Assembly: GCF_900188345.1 (NCBI RefSeq)
Contig: NZ_FZOD01000002.1
Span: 289,630 to 353,629, forward strand
Direction: 5' to 3'
Origin: Streptosporangium subroseum
Lineage (GTDB): Bacteria; Actinomycetota; Actinomycetes; Streptosporangiales; Streptosporangiaceae
Length of the DNA: 64,000 nucleotides
The notes beneath the pieces were generated by a model. That model was not told the DNA's origin. It made no database searches and saw nothing but the letters and a program-made list of their open reading frames with translations. A program made the position numbers and the translations under genes. This document shows positions 8,864-17,982 of this stretch, piece by piece. How positions within the stretch are numbered: position 1 is the stretch's first letter; every line of letters begins with the position of its first letter.

Positions 8864-8943
8864 CGCCTCGTTCCTCAAAGCGGTGGTGAGGAAAACCCAG
8901 GGTCGCGGCCAATCCTTTTGCGCCGCGGCTCCGAAACTCCGAT

Positions 8944-10530
8944 GTGACCGTCAAGAAGCCAGCCAAATCCAGCCTCGCGGCAGCAACCTGCGGGCTGCTC
9001 GCGGCGGGGGCGGCCCTGGGCGCCGCCGAACTGGCGGCGGCCCTGTCGAAGCCGCAGACCGGCCCGCTTCTGGCGGTGGGTTCGGCCTTCATCGATCTCA
9101 CCCCCGCGTGGCTGAAGGATTTTGCGATCCGCACCTTCGGCGGCAACGACAAGAACGTCCTGCTGCTGGTCCTGGTGATCGTGGTGGCCGCGTTCGCGGC
9201 GGCCATCGGCCTGGCCGCGCGCCGGTATCCCCGTCTGGCCGGCGGTGGGCTGATCTCCCTTGGCCTGGTCGCCGCGGTGGCGGCGCTGTCACGGCCCGGC
9301 TCGGCGCCTCTCGACGTGCTGCCCTCCTTGCTGGCCGCCGCCGTCGGGGCGTCGGCGCTGCACCTGATGCACCGCGCCTGGCTCCGTACCTTCGCCCCGC
9401 ACCTGGACGCCGACCGCCCCGCCCCCTCCGGCCCTGACCGTCCCGCACTCGCGGCCGGCCCGGTGACCGATCGGCGGGAGCTGTTGCGAACCGCCGCCAC
9501 GGTGTTGGGCTTCGCCGCCGTCGCCGGCGGCCTGGGGCGGGTGGTGAGCGCCACCCGGGACACCGCCGCCGCCGGAGTACGCCTGGTGCTGCCCCGGCCG
9601 TCCGATCCCGCGCCGCCGCTGCCCGTGGGCAGTGACCTGCACCTTCCGGGCCTGGGGCCTTTCACCACCCCGAGCAAGGACTTCTACCGGGTGGACACCG
9701 CCCTGGTCGTTCCCCGCGTGCCGCACCAGGACTGGGTGCTGCGCATCCACGGCCTGGTCGACCGGCCGGTCGAGCTGACCTTCGACGACATCCTCGCGCG
9801 GCCGCTGGTGGAGCGGGACATCACCATGACGTGCGTGTCCAACGAGGTCGGCGGTCCCTACGTCGGCCACGCGCGATGGCTCGGCGTCGACCTGGCCGAT
9901 CTGCTCCGCCAGGCCGGTGTGCGAGCGGACGCCGACCAGATCCTGTCGCGATCGGCGGATGGCTGGACCTGCGGCACCCCGGTGCAGGCCGTACTGGACG
10001 GCAGGGACGCGCTGCTGGCCGTCGGCATGAACGGCGAAGCCCTGCCCCCGGCGCACGGATTCCCGGCTCGCATGATCGTTCCCGGCCTGTACGGATACGT
10101 CTCGGCCACCAAGTGGGTGACCGAGATCAAGCTCACCCGTTTCGCCGACGAACGCGCCTACTGGACCAGCCGTGGCTGGGCCGAGCACGCCCCCGTCAAG
10201 ACCGCCTCCCGCATCGAGATGCCCAAGCCCTTCGCCCGGCTGGCCGCAGGTCCCGCCACCATCGCCGGGACCGCCTGGGCCCAGCATCGCGGGGTGGCCG
10301 CCGTCGAGGTCCGGGTGGACGGCGGTCCCTGGCGGCAGGCGCGGCTGGCCCCCTCGCCCAACCCGGACACCTGGCGCCAGTGGCACCTGGACTGGCAGGC
10401 CACCCCCGGCGACCACCGGCTGGAAGTCCGCGCCACCGACGCAGTCGGCCACACCCAGCCACAGCCGCGGGTGGCGCCGTTCCCCGACGGCGCCACCGGC
10501 TGGCATTCGGTCCTGGTGACCGTCCTATGA
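8944..10530 (+). CDS. Membrane-anchored molybdopterin-dependent oxidoreductase (sulfite oxidase fold)
   Basis: 528 aa. The first 145 residues hold about four hydrophobic segments. A twin-arginine-like stretch TDRRELLRTAATVLGF follows at about 177-192. The SUOX-type Moco domain is at about 215-410, with the Mo-ligating cysteine C297 in MTCVSNEVGG. A Mo-co dimerisation domain (about 415-528) ends the protein. The catalytic domain should sit outside the membrane. The substrate is unknown; MsrP-like protein-methionine-sulfoxide repair or sulfite oxidation are possibilities. The start is GTG at 8944. It is followed 58 bp later by a fasciclin lipoprotein, a pairing also known from actinobacterial SigK-regulated loci. 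Confidence 0.85.
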   Translation: MTVKKPAKSSLAAATCGLLAAGAALGAAELAAALSKPQTGPLLAVGSAFIDLTPAWLKDFAIRTFGGNDKNVLLLVLVIVVAAFAAAIGLAARRYPRLAGGGLISLGLVAAVAALSRPGSAPLDVLPSLLAAAVGASALHLMHRAWLRTFAPHLDADRPAPSGPDRPALAAGPVTDRRELLRTAATVLGFAAVAGGLGRVVSATRDTAAAGVRLVLPRPSDPAPPLPVGSDLHLPGLGPFTTPSKDFYRVDTALVVPRVPHQDWVLRIHGLVDRPVELTFDDILARPLVERDITMTCVSNEVGGPYVGHARWLGVDLADLLRQAGVRADADQILSRSADGWTCGTPVQAVLDGRDALLAVGMNGEALPPAHGFPARMIVPGLYGYVSATKWVTEIKLTRFADERAYWTSRGWAEHAPVKTASRIEMPKPFARLAAGPATIAGTAWAQHRGVAAVEVRVDGGPWRQARLAPSPNPDTWRQWHLDWQATPGDHRLEVRATDAVGHTQPQPRVAPFPDGATGWHSVLVTVL

Positions 10531-10588
10531 CCCCTCCCGACCGCACTCCGTCCCATCACAGTCCCATCACACAGAGGAAAAAATCATC

Positions 10589-11218
10589 ATGAAGGCTCGT
10601 TTTCTCACCCTTCCCCTTCTCGCCGTGGCCGTGTCGTTGACCGCGGCATGTGGCGGCGACACCTCCGCCTCCCCGGCCGCGAGCAGTGCCGCGCCCGCGC
10701 CGAGCACCGAATCGCCGATGGTCTCCGACTCGGCGTCGTCCGCGGCCATGCCGTTCGGCGCGGCCTGCTCGGCGGTTCCGGCCTCCGGAGAGGGCAGCTT
10801 CACGGGAATGGCCGACGACCCGGTGGCCACCGCCGCCTCCAACAACCCCCTGCTCTCCACCCTGGTCACCGCGGTGCAGAAGGCCGGGCTCGGCGACACG
10901 CTCAACAGCGCCGAGGACATCACCGTCTTCGCGCCCACCAACGACGCCTTCGCCAAGATTCCCAAGGAGACCCTCGACAAGGTTCTGGCCGACAAGAAGA
11001 CCCTCACCGACATCCTCACCTACCACGTCGTGCAGGGCCGCAAGACTCCGGCCGACCTCGCGAACGGCTCCTTCACCACTCTGCAGGGCGGCACGGTGAC
11101 CACCACGGGATCGGGCGAGGACTTCAAGGCCAACGGCGCGGCCGTGCTCTGTGGAAACGTGTCCACCCGCAACGCCACCGTCTACATCATCGACACCGTC
11201 CTGATGCCCAAGAGCTGA
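10589..11218 (+). CDS. Fasciclin (FAS1) domain lipoprotein
   Basis: 209 aa. Signal peptide with lipobox LTAAC (cysteine about residue 21), a Ser/Ala/Pro-rich spacer, then one FAS1 domain at about 75-209 with the H1 block ITVFAPTNDAFAKIP and the H2-like YHVVQGRKT. It resembles MPT70/MPT83 of mycobacteria in domain content. It is predicted to be anchored to the outer face of the membrane and to act in adhesion or as a partner of the neighbouring oxidoreductase (inference). AGAGGAAAAAA precedes the ATG. Confidence 0.88.
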   Translation: MKARFLTLPLLAVAVSLTAACGGDTSASPAASSAAPAPSTESPMVSDSASSAAMPFGAACSAVPASGEGSFTGMADDPVATAASNNPLLSTLVTAVQKAGLGDTLNSAEDITVFAPTNDAFAKIPKETLDKVLADKKTLTDILTYHVVQGRKTPADLANGSFTTLQGGTVTTTGSGEDFKANGAAVLCGNVSTRNATVYIIDTVLMPKS

Positions 11219-11308
11219 CCCCCGGGCCCGTCATGCCGGCACCGCACACGGGGACGGCACGACGGGGCGTACGGAAAGAGCAGGCCGGGCGGCCACGGAA
11301 GGGGATAC

Positions 11309-11332
11309 GCGGGCGGCCCCTTCGCCGCCCGC
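11309..11332. terminator. Terminator-like hairpin between fasciclin and asparaginase genes
   Basis: GCGGGCGGC (11309-11317) and GCCGCCCGC (11324-11332) form a perfect 9-bp stem with a 6-nt loop between two convergent genes. Confidence 0.6.
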
Positions 11333-11383
11333 CGTACCGGTCCGTCCGCTCAGCGGCCGGCCGCGTCCAGGAGCGCCACGTGG

Positions 11384-12373
11384 CTACGCATGGACGGCTC
11401 CCGCCCTGGTGAACGTCTCGACGATCTCCTCCCACGACGCTCCCGCGGTCAGCAGGGCGATGAGCAGGATGCGCGCCTTGTACGGATGGAGGAAACCCGC
11501 GCCCGTCAGTCCCCGGGCGAGGAGATCACTCTCGGAACCGGGGAAACCATAGGTGCGGGAGAGCACGGATCCGGCGCCGGTGCGGGAGGCGAGCACAACG
11601 GGCATGCGCCCGGCGAGCTCGGTCAGCACCTCAAGGTAGCTCTCGGGCACGTGGCCGACGCCCATCGCGGCGATCACCAGCCCGTCGGCGCGGTCCGCGA
11701 CCGCCCGCAGGATCTCCCCGTCGTCGCCGAGCGTCGCGGTGACGAGAGGGACCCGGCGGAAGCCCACCTCCGGTGCGAGCCGTACGGTGACCCGCTCACC
11801 CGGAGCGGAGAGAAACCGCGCCCTGCCCTCGACGAGGTAGCCGAGCGCGCCCCCGTTGGGAGAGGCGAAGGTGGTGAGGCTGGTGCTGTGTGTCTTGCGG
11901 ACCCGACGGGCGGCGTGGATCTCGTCGGCGAACACCACCAGGCAGCCGCGCCCGCGGGCGGCGGGATCGGCCGCGACCTCGATCGCGGCGAGCACGTTGG
12001 CCGGGCCGTCGGCTCCGGCCATGCTGGGGTTGCGCATCGCCCCGGTCACCACGAGCGGGCTCTGGCCACGGTAGAGCAGATCGAGGAGGTAGGCCGTCTC
12101 CTCGATCGTGTCGGTTCCCTGGGTGACCACGACGCCGTCCGCGTCGCAGTCGCCGATCGCGTCCGCCAGCTTCCGGAGGTCGTCGAAGCCCAGGTAAGCA
12201 CCGGGAAGCTGCCGGAAGTCCCGCACATTGATCTCGACATCGAGCTCGGCGAGCCCGGGCACGCCCGCCAGGAGTTGCTCTCCCGTCAGCGTGGGCAGGA
12301 CGCCGCCCCCCTGGGCATCGGGAGTCATGGCGATCGTGCCACCGAGCGAGAAGACCGCGATCCGGACGAACAC
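11384..12373 (-). CDS. Asparaginase
   Basis: 329 aa asparaginase/glutaminase-family amidohydrolase giving aspartate and ammonia. The first catalytic threonine is in SLGGTIAM at about residue 13; the second motif TQGTDTIEETAY carries the Thr-Asp pair. No signal peptide is visible, so it is cytoplasmic. I chose GTG at 12373 because AAAGGAGT lies 4-5 bases upstream; frames reaching to 12478 add a non-family leader. Whether it is type I or II cannot be settled by eye. Confidence 0.88.
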   Translation of the reverse strand: MFVRIAVFSLGGTIAMTPDAQGGGVLPTLTGEQLLAGVPGLAELDVEINVRDFRQLPGAYLGFDDLRKLADAIGDCDADGVVVTQGTDTIEETAYLLDLLYRGQSPLVVTGAMRNPSMAGADGPANVLAAIEVAADPAARGRGCLVVFADEIHAARRVRKTHSTSLTTFASPNGGALGYLVEGRARFLSAPGERVTVRLAPEVGFRRVPLVTATLGDDGEILRAVADRADGLVIAAMGVGHVPESYLEVLTELAGRMPVVLASRTGAGSVLSRTYGFPGSESDLLARGLTGAGFLHPYKARILLIALLTAGASWEEIVETFTRAGAVHA

Positions 12374-12650
12374 GCCCACTCCTTTCAAGGTCACTGACCG
12401 TAGGAGGAGCTTAACGAGGCCACGGGTCAGGGGTGCCGCTGGCAGTCGACCGGCGAGCCCCTCCAGCCGGCCTCGCATCCGGGCGAGTTTGCGAACGCAA
12501 GGGTTTCGTCCCGGGACGACGAGGAAATTGGGCTAGGCAAGCAGGCCTCGAGGAACTTCACGCTGCCGGTGATGGCCGCTGCCCCGTTCCCGGCCACAAC
12601 CGTGACCAGTTGGCGAGCGCCATCCCGCACATGACCGGAAGGCGCACGAC

Positions 12651-13844
12651 GTGGACGCTACGGGTACCGCGAGGACCATTCGGCAGTCCGAGCGACCGGT
12701 TCCGGCGGAGCGGCGATTCCAGGAGGCGGGTGGAGCTCGGATCCGGGAGGTGAGGGCTCCGACCTACGAGGAGCTCCGGCCCTTCGGTCGTCGCGAGACA
12801 TCGGGATTTCCCGTTTACAAGAACCTGGAGGAGCGGCTACTGCACGCCGGAGCGCATCCGGATCCCGAGATCGCACATGTCATGGCGACGTGTTCGGCCT
12901 ACGCCTATTCGGGTCCGGAGACCGTCTCCATGATCATGGCGAGGCTGGGGCTTGAGGATAATCAGTGCCGGATGATCCAGTTGTCCGTTGACGCGCTGTT
13001 TCTTCGCTCGACGGCATTCGTGATCCAGAGCAAGAGCGGGAGAGTCGCCATCCTGTGCTACAGGGGCACGGAACCGTTGAACCTCATCAACTGGATGGTG
13101 AACCTCGACCTTGAGCCGGAACGGATCGCCTACCAGATCGGCGAGGGCTGCCCCACGGTGCACGGCGGCTTCTATCGCAACACGCGGGCGACGCGCTACG
13201 AGGTCATGAGCACCCTGCGGTACGCCTGCGACCGCCGGTCGGCCCGCGTCTCGTCCTCCGACGCCATGCTGGAAGGCGAGCTTGAAGCGCTTTACATCAC
13301 CGGGCACAGTCTGGGTGGCGCGATGGCCGGGCTCATGGCCGTCATGATGAGACACGAACGCAAATATCGAGAGGCGTTCGCCGACCGGCTCAGGGCGGTC
13401 TACACCTTCGGCCAGCCGATGATCGGTAATCCCGATTTTGCCGAAGCCTGCCAGAGTGATGAATTTCTCCGCGAGAAGGTCATCCGGTATGTCTACGACG
13501 ACGATATGGTTCCGCATCTCCCGCCCGCGGTGTCAGGACCGTTCCAGCACTTCGGGCGCGAGTATCAGTATCGGGCTCCGCGGTCTCGCAACGCGCTGAC
13601 GGGCCTGTTCGGATATCTGGGCCGTGCCCACCGGTCCCCCGAGGGGAGGTGGGAGGAAAACGTCCATCCCACATCCCAGGCTTCGGGCCTGCCGACGATA
13701 CTGCTGGCCAATCTGGCGTTCGTCGCCGGAAAATTCCAGTTGGCCCGCTCGCTGCCGGCCGTGTATTCCGTCGAGGATCATTTTCCCCAGCACTACATCT
13801 CATCGCTCATTCCCGGCGGGGTGCAGAACGAGTTCGGCGACTGA
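12651..13844 (+). CDS. Class 3 lipase family protein
   Basis: 397 aa alpha/beta hydrolase. The nucleophile is S220 in the elbow TGHSLGGAMAG; upstream VAILCYRGTEPLNLINWMVNLD matches the lipase-3 oxyanion-hole region and VHGGFYRN is also family-typical. Likely acid and base are D and H further on (DDDMVPHLPP region). No signal peptide is seen, so it is probably cytoplasmic. The start is GTG at 12651 with GGAAGG 9 bases upstream. Fungal-type lipase folds act on acylglycerols; the substrate here is unproven. Confidence 0.8.
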   Translation: MDATGTARTIRQSERPVPAERRFQEAGGARIREVRAPTYEELRPFGRRETSGFPVYKNLEERLLHAGAHPDPEIAHVMATCSAYAYSGPETVSMIMARLGLEDNQCRMIQLSVDALFLRSTAFVIQSKSGRVAILCYRGTEPLNLINWMVNLDLEPERIAYQIGEGCPTVHGGFYRNTRATRYEVMSTLRYACDRRSARVSSSDAMLEGELEALYITGHSLGGAMAGLMAVMMRHERKYREAFADRLRAVYTFGQPMIGNPDFAEACQSDEFLREKVIRYVYDDDMVPHLPPAVSGPFQHFGREYQYRAPRSRNALTGLFGYLGRAHRSPEGRWEENVHPTSQASGLPTILLANLAFVAGKFQLARSLPAVYSVEDHFPQHYISSLIPGGVQNEFGD

Positions 13845-13929
13845 TCGGTGACGCGTGAGGTCAACGCCGTCCACCCCGGCCGGGTCACGCCGGAGGCGTC
13901 ATGCGTAGAGGAACCAGAGGCCGTACAGA

Positions 13930-13969
13930 GAAGTCCCCGACCCTGCGCCGAAGCGGGGTCGGGGACTTC
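13930..13969. terminator. Strong bidirectional terminator hairpin
   Basis: A 14-bp perfect stem: GAAGTCCCCGACCC (13930-13943) against 13956-13969, with a 12-nt loop. It lies between the convergent lipase and liv operon, on the liv side. Confidence 0.8.
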
Positions 13970-14006
13970 CCGGGAGAGCGATCGATCAGGACCTGACGAC
14001 TTCCGG

Positions 14007-15293
14007 TCAGTTGGTCAGCGGACCGAACTCCTTGCGGGTGTCGATCACGTCGCCGAAGAGCTCCCACCGCTCGCCCTGGAACTTCATGAGCTGCATGGAC
14101 TCGATGGGGAAGCCGTCATCCGCCGCGGTGTTCAGCGTCACACCCGGCAGCAGCATGTCGACCTGCACGTTCTGAAGCGCCCGCATGGCGTCTCGCAGCC
14201 CCTCGCGGGTCGGGCACTTCGCCGCCTCCATCGCCTTGTGGAAGCTGCTGGCCACCGCCCATCCGAAGGTGTGGTATGGAACGGTCGGATCGGCATCGGG
14301 CGCGTACTGCTTCATCTTCGCGTAGTAGAGCATCATCTCCGGGTCGTCCTTCCACTTCGGATCGTTGGGATCCTTGTAGTACGTGGACGACACGACGCCC
14401 TGCACGTTCGGGAAGCCGACCGGCTTGAGGACGGTGATCGAGGCGGCGACGTTGTTGACGATGTGCAGCGGATTCCAGCTCGTGTTCTTGGCGTCGGCCG
14501 CCAGCGCCTGGGAGCCGAACTTGGGCGTCGTGATGTTGAGCAGAACATCCGCCTTGGACCCGGCGAGGTTACGCATCTGGGGGTCCACGCTCGGATCGGA
14601 GACCTCGTAACTCTGCTCCGCGGCCACCGTGATCTTGCTGCCCTCGATGGCCTTCTTGAAGCCGCCGAGCAGGTCCTTGCCGAAGTCGTCGTTCTGGTAG
14701 AGCACCGCCACCTTGGCGTCGGGCCGCTCCTGCTTGAGGTACTGCGCGTAGACGCGGGCCTCGGAGATGTAGTTGGGCTGCCAGCCGATGGTCCACGGGT
14801 GGGCCGTGTCGGAGCCCCACTTCGACGCGCCGGTCGCGACGAAAACCTGCGGCACCTTCTGCTGGTTGGTGTAGTCCCAGGTCGCCGTTGTCGAGGGTGT
14901 GCCCAGCGTCTGGAAGAGCGCGAACACCTGCTCCTGCTCGACGAGCCTTCTGGCCTCTTCCACGGCCTTGGGCGGCTGGTAGCCGTCGTCGCGCACCACG
15001 AACTCGACCTTGCGGCCGCCGATCCCGTTCTTCTCGGCGTTGATGTAATCGAAGTAGGCCTTGATGCCCTTGGGGATGTCGCCGTACGCGGAGGCGGGGC
15101 CGGAGAGCGGATAGATGCCGCCGAGCTTGATGCTCGTGTCCGTGATGCCGGTGGTCTGCTGCCCCTGGCATTCCCCCGACCCGGACCCCGACGCCGCCGT
15201 GCTCGGCGCGGCGGCCTCTCGCCCCCCGCAAGCCGCCAAGGCGACCAGCAAGCTTGCCGTCACCGCCGTACAGCCGATCGCAGATACCCGCAT
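14007..15293 (-). CDS. Branched-chain amino acid-type ABC transporter substrate-binding lipoprotein
   Basis: 428 aa Leu/Ile/Val-binding family protein. The lipobox LVALAAC near residue 21 predicts surface lipidation. The body starts with IKLGGIYPLSGPASAYGDIPKGIKAYF and contains VEFVVRDDGYQP, both periplasmic-binding fold type I marks. Last gene of the liv operon, 3 bp after livM. The neighbouring acyl-CoA synthetase and the family's wide range suggest the ligand may be a carboxylic acid and not leucine. Confidence 0.87.
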   Translation of the reverse strand: MRVSAIGCTAVTASLLVALAACGGREAAAPSTAASGSGSGECQGQQTTGITDTSIKLGGIYPLSGPASAYGDIPKGIKAYFDYINAEKNGIGGRKVEFVVRDDGYQPPKAVEEARRLVEQEQVFALFQTLGTPSTTATWDYTNQQKVPQVFVATGASKWGSDTAHPWTIGWQPNYISEARVYAQYLKQERPDAKVAVLYQNDDFGKDLLGGFKKAIEGSKITVAAEQSYEVSDPSVDPQMRNLAGSKADVLLNITTPKFGSQALAADAKNTSWNPLHIVNNVAASITVLKPVGFPNVQGVVSSTYYKDPNDPKWKDDPEMMLYYAKMKQYAPDADPTVPYHTFGWAVASSFHKAMEAAKCPTREGLRDAMRALQNVQVDMLLPGVTLNTAADDGFPIESMQLMKFQGERWELFGDVIDTRKEFGPLTN

Positions 15294-15296
15294 TTC

Positions 15297-16331
15297 CTAC
15301 TCCTTCCGGAGAATTTTTGTGATCGAGCGCGTCATGCGTCCCGCCAGCCCGGCGAGGCCGGTCGGAGCGACGTACATCACCGCGATGATCAACAAGCCGA
15401 AGATGACGCCGGGCGCGGCGTCGTTGACGTCCTGGGAGATGCTCGGCACGAACATCATGAACAGCCCGCCCAGCAGCGGGCCGGAAAAAGAGCCCAGGCC
15501 GCCGACGACGATGCTTGCCAGCAGGGTGATCGAAAGCGTGAGAGCGAACGAGTCCGGGGAGACGAACCCGATGACCCAGGTGTAGACGCAGCCCGCCGCC
15601 CCGGCGAACATCGCGCTCCAGGCGAAGGCGAGCGTCTTGTAGAACGACAGCCGCACGCCCATGACCTCGGCCGCCGCCTCGTTGTCCCGGACGGCGTGCA
15701 GGGCCCGGCCGACTCGCGAGCGCAGCAGGCCGTGGGCCAGCAGGAAGGCGACGACGGTCACGGCCAGCGCCAGGAAGTACAGCCACTGGTCCTCGGCCAG
15801 TCCCGTCCACGCCGGCGGGACCGGTTTGCCGAGGGTCAGCCCCATGGAACCGCCGGTCACCGCCTCGAAGCGCTTGAGCAGCGGTACGAGGAAGATCGCG
15901 ATGGCCAGTGTCACGAGGGCCAGGTAGAGCCCGCGCAGGCGCATGGCGGGCAGGCCGAGCGCCAGGCCGAGCGCGAACGCCACCGCGGCGGCGACCGGCA
16001 GGGTCGCCAGATGCGGCGTGTCCCACCGATCGATCATGATCGCGGAGCCGTAGGCCCCGACGGCGAAGAAGGCGCCGTGCCCGAGGGAGATCTGCCCGGC
16101 GTGGCCGACGAGGAGGTTCAGCCCGAGCAGCGCCACCGCGTAGACCAGCACCATGGTGAGCTGGAAGACGCGGAAGGGCACGAGCTGGAACGGCGCGTAA
16201 CAGGCCACCGCGAGCAGCACCGCCATCACGATCCACTGCCGGCGCGCGGTGGCGACGCGCGCCAGGGACCGGCCCCGGGTGGGCGCGGCCGCCCGCGCGG
16301 CCTTCTCGGTCACCTCCGCAGGCCCGCTCAT
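15297..16331 (-). CDS. livM: Branched-chain amino acid ABC transporter permease LivM
   Basis: 344 aa, about eight to ten helices. LNLLVGHAGQISLGHGAFFAVGAYGSA and LGLPAMRLRGLYLALVTLAIA are diagnostic LivM blocks. The ATG at 16331 overlaps the livH stop as ATGA. It forms the channel together with LivH. Confidence 0.92.
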   Translation of the reverse strand: MSGPAEVTEKAARAAAPTRGRSLARVATARRQWIVMAVLLAVACYAPFQLVPFRVFQLTMVLVYAVALLGLNLLVGHAGQISLGHGAFFAVGAYGSAIMIDRWDTPHLATLPVAAAVAFALGLALGLPAMRLRGLYLALVTLAIAIFLVPLLKRFEAVTGGSMGLTLGKPVPPAWTGLAEDQWLYFLALAVTVVAFLLAHGLLRSRVGRALHAVRDNEAAAEVMGVRLSFYKTLAFAWSAMFAGAAGCVYTWVIGFVSPDSFALTLSITLLASIVVGGLGSFSGPLLGGLFMMFVPSISQDVNDAAPGVIFGLLIIAVMYVAPTGLAGLAGRMTRSITKILRKE

Positions 16332-17209
16332 GCCCTCTCCACCGCCGCTCGGCCGAACAGGCCCTGGGGCCGCAACAGCAGGATGAAGAGGATGATGACC
16401 AATGGCACGCCCACCTTCAGGTCGGATCCGATGAAGCCGACGTACGCGCCGGCGAGGGTCTCGGCGACGCCGACGACCAGGCCGCCCACCACCGCGCCCA
16501 CCGGGCTGTCGAACCCTCCGAGGGTCGCCGCGGCGAAGGCGTAGATGAGGACGCCGCCCATCATGTTGGGCTCCAGGAAGAGCAGCGGGGCCACCAGGAT
16601 TCCCGACACCGCGCCGACGGTGGCGGCGAGCCCCCAGCCGAGCGCGAGCGTCCAGCCCACCCGGATGCCGACGAGCCTGGCCGAGGAGGGGTTGCTCGCC
16701 ACGGCGCGCATCCCCAGGCCGACCTTGGTGTGCTGGAAGAGCAGGTACAGCAGGCCCATGACCACGCCGACCACGGCCATGATGCCCAGCGTCGAGTACC
16801 CCAGGCTGAGCCCGCCGGCCTCGATCGCGCCGCCGGGGAACGGATTGGGGAAGTCCTTGATGAGGAACGACCAGATCCATCCGGCGGCGGCGTTGACAAA
16901 GATGAACAGCCCCACGGTGACGATCACCACGGTCAGTTCGGGGGCGCCTTCCACGGGGCGGATGACGACCCGCTCGATCAGCATGCCGCCCACGAAGGAG
17001 ACCGCCAGCGTGAGGACCAGGGCCAGCCAGAACGGCAGGCCCGCGGCCATGAACTGCCAGGCGATGTAGGCGGAGAACATCGCCAGCTCGCCCTGGGCGA
17101 AGTTGACGATCCCGGTGAACTGGTAGATCAGCACCAGAGCCAGGGCCAGGCTGGCGTAGATCGCACCCGCGCCGAGCCCCTCGACGATCTCCTGCAGGAA
17201 GCCGGCCAT
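16328..17209 (-). CDS. livH: Branched-chain amino acid ABC transporter permease LivH
   Basis: 293 aa membrane protein. It starts with GLGAGAIYASLALALVLIYQ and has NFAQGELAMFSAYIAW, the LivH family opening. The start ATG at 17209 is only 2 bp after the LivF stop. Confidence 0.92.
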   Translation of the reverse strand: MAGFLQEIVEGLGAGAIYASLALALVLIYQFTGIVNFAQGELAMFSAYIAWQFMAAGLPFWLALVLTLAVSFVGGMLIERVVIRPVEGAPELTVVIVTVGLFIFVNAAAGWIWSFLIKDFPNPFPGGAIEAGGLSLGYSTLGIMAVVGVVMGLLYLLFQHTKVGLGMRAVASNPSSARLVGIRVGWTLALGWGLAATVGAVSGILVAPLLFLEPNMMGGVLIYAFAAATLGGFDSPVGAVVGGLVVGVAETLAGAYVGFIGSDLKVGVPLVIILFILLLRPQGLFGRAAVERA

Positions 17210-17211
17210 GC

Positions 17212-17982
17212 CTAGACCCGGTATCCGAGGTAGGACTGGGCGACCTGTTCGTCCGCCCGGATCTGCTCCGCCGATCCCGACAGGACGATCCGGCCACTCT
17301 CCAGGACATGCGCCTGCTGGGCGATACTGAGAGCGAGATGGGCGTTCTGCTCGACGACGACCACGGTGGTCCGCTCCTCTTCGTTGACCGCCCGCACGAT
17401 GCGGAACAGTTCCTGGGTGACCATGGGGGCGAGCCCGAGGGACGGCTCGTCCAGAAGGAGCAGCCGCGGCCGCAGCATGAGCGCCCGGCCGATCGCCAGC
17501 ATCTGCTGCTCGCCGCCGCTGAGGCTGCCGGCCACCTGCTTCAGCCGCGTCTTCAGCACCGGGAAGTAGGTGTGGACGCGCTCCAGGTCGGCGTCCACCG
17601 CGCTGCCCCCCCGACGACCTCGGAGATCCCGAAGACCCCGAAGGCTTCGGCGGTCTCGGCGGACGAAGGCCCCCAGGCGCAGGTTCTCCTCGACGGTCAG
17701 CGGCATGAACGTGCCGCGCCCCTCGGGCACGTGCGCGACGCCCTGCCGGGCGATCGTGTCCGGAGAGCGCCCGGACAGGTCGGCCCCGTCGAGCCGGACG
17801 TCGCCGCGCACCCGGACCATGCCCGAGAGCGCCCGCAGCAGGGTCGTCTTGCCCGCCCCGTTGGGTCCGAGGATGGCGCAGATCTCCCCCTGGCCCACGG
17901 CCAGGCTCACACCGTGCAGCACCCGGGCGCCTCCGTAGCCGGCGCGCAGGTCCGTGACCGTCAGAAAGGCGTTCTCGCTCAT
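17212..17982 (-). CDS. livF: Branched-chain amino acid ABC transporter ATP-binding protein LivF
   Basis: 256 aa. Walker A GPNGAGKTTLLRAL, LivF block GVAHVPEGRGTFMPLTVEENL, signature LSGGEQQMLAIGRAL and Walker B LLLLDEPSLGLAP are in order. An insert of charged Arg/Asp/Gly residues (RRDRRSLRGLRDLRGRRGG) at about 112-130 is unusual for LivF. The ATG at 17982 overlaps the livG stop (ATGA). Confidence 0.92.
   Translation of the reverse strand: MSENAFLTVTDLRAGYGGARVLHGVSLAVGQGEICAILGPNGAGKTTLLRALSGMVRVRGDVRLDGADLSGRSPDTIARQGVAHVPEGRGTFMPLTVEENLRLGAFVRRDRRSLRGLRDLRGRRGGSAVDADLERVHTYFPVLKTRLKQVAGSLSGGEQQMLAIGRALMLRPRLLLLDEPSLGLAPMVTQELFRIVRAVNEEERTTVVVVEQNAHLALSIAQQAHVLESGRIVLSGSAEQIRADEQVAQSYLGYRV

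Noticed and set aside
13848..16544. 898-codon open frame on the + strand
   Set aside because: Antisense to livK, livM and livH, which have clear family motifs. It is a high-GC shadow with Arg/Gly/His-rich nonsense.
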